5,133 nt of DNA, from positions 2,351-7,483 of the forward strand of contig MGTN01000180.1 in the NCBI GenBank assembly GCA_001799475.1. The letters run 5' to 3'. The DNA is from Desulfovibrionales bacterium GWA2_65_9 (GTDB lineage Bacteria; Desulfobacterota; Desulfovibrionia; Desulfovibrionales; Desulfovibrionaceae). Shown here in pieces: positions 4,877 to 5,133 of the stretch. The notes under the pieces are model-generated. The model ran no database searches. It saw only the letters and a program-made list of their open reading frames with translations, and was not told where the DNA came from. How positions within the stretch are numbered: the first letter of the stretch is position 1; every line of letters begins with the position of its first letter. A program made the position numbers and the translations under genes.

Positions 4877-5133
4877 ATGGGTGAGCCGCTGAAGATAGTG
4901 CATGTGATCACCGGGTTGAACCCGGGTGGTGCGGAGACGTGGCTGGTGCGGCTGTTGGGCCGTTTGCCTGCGGAGCGTTTCGACAGCCGGGTGGTGAGCC
5001 TGATGGACGGCGGCGATCTGTCCGGGGTGATCCGCTCCCTGGGCGTACAGGTCACGAGCCTGGGCATGGGCCGGGGCCTGCCGGACCCGCGCGGGTTGTG
5101 GCGGCTGGCGCGGCTGCTGCGGGAGCACTGCCC
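4877..5133 (+). CDS. Glycosyltransferase, GT4-like (GT-B fold), 3' end outside window
   Basis: The 85 visible codons begin MGEPLKIVHVITGLNPGGAE. The pattern of a first beta strand (KIVHVITGL) followed by the glycine-rich loop NPGGAE (20-25 in the product, counting from M1 at least approximately) is the classic N-terminal acceptor-side signature of family 4 retaining glycosyltransferases. A helix (TWLVRLLGRLP), a second strand (RVVSLMD) and a third (GVQVTSLGMG) follow as in that fold. Such cytoplasmic or membrane-associated enzymes use nucleotide sugars to build surface polysaccharides, O-antigen or capsule. The donor site lies in the missing C-terminal half, so the sugar cannot be judged. An in-frame TGA at 4856-4858 makes ATG 4877 the earliest good start; the ribosome site (taggggt) is weak. 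The 110-nt gap to the TPR gene suggests a separate transcript, perhaps the first gene of a polysaccharide cluster. Confidence 0.9.
   Translation, partial: MGEPLKIVHVITGLNPGGAETWLVRLLGRLPAERFDSRVVSLMDGGDLSGVIRSLGVQVTSLGMGRGLPDPRGLWRLARLLREHC

Overview
The window looks like a GC-rich, probably Desulfovibrionales-type (sulfate-reducing delta-proteobacterial) chromosome. That guess rests on three things: the strong G/C third-position bias of the acyl-CoA dehydrogenase gene, the short 'gcctccggcgg...cccccc' intergenic palindromes that I associate with this group, and the gene mix. No phylogenetic marker is present, so the assignment is tentative.

Left part (1-950): a decayed accessory zone. It starts with the C-terminal end of a small membrane protein (2-166). 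Next comes a broken Ala/Gly/Lys-rich reading frame with an in-frame TAG (210-542), then, two bases after its stop, a second small membrane protein whose 5' end is out of frame (545-852). A truncated, frameshifted copy of the first frame's beginning follows (899-952). A diverged direct repeat of about 100 nt (164-263 and 850-949) ties these together. Each copy contains the stop codon of the preceding membrane protein, a GC-rich terminator-like hairpin, and the start of the Ala/Gly/Lys-rich frame. This is the layout expected of orphan toxin C-terminus/immunity cassettes downstream of a polymorphic toxin gene. It is an inference: I recognise no toxin domain, and no parent toxin is in the window.

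Middle part (950-3340): a gene-free stretch with a palindromic element, then a monocistronic gene for a 687-residue acyl-CoA dehydrogenase family protein (1175-3238). Palindromic elements in inverted orientation lie on both sides of it (980-1020 and 3250-3297), and a 20-bp hairpin terminator candidate follows.

Right part (3340-5133): a secreted tetratricopeptide-repeat protein with an uncharacterised C-terminal domain (3441-4766), a third, more diverged palindrome, and the first 85 codons of a GT4-type glycosyltransferase (4877 to the window end), possibly the first gene of a polysaccharide cluster. All genes read rightward. Nothing shows that the dehydrogenase, TPR protein and glycosyltransferase work together: hairpins or gaps of 110-200 nt separate them.
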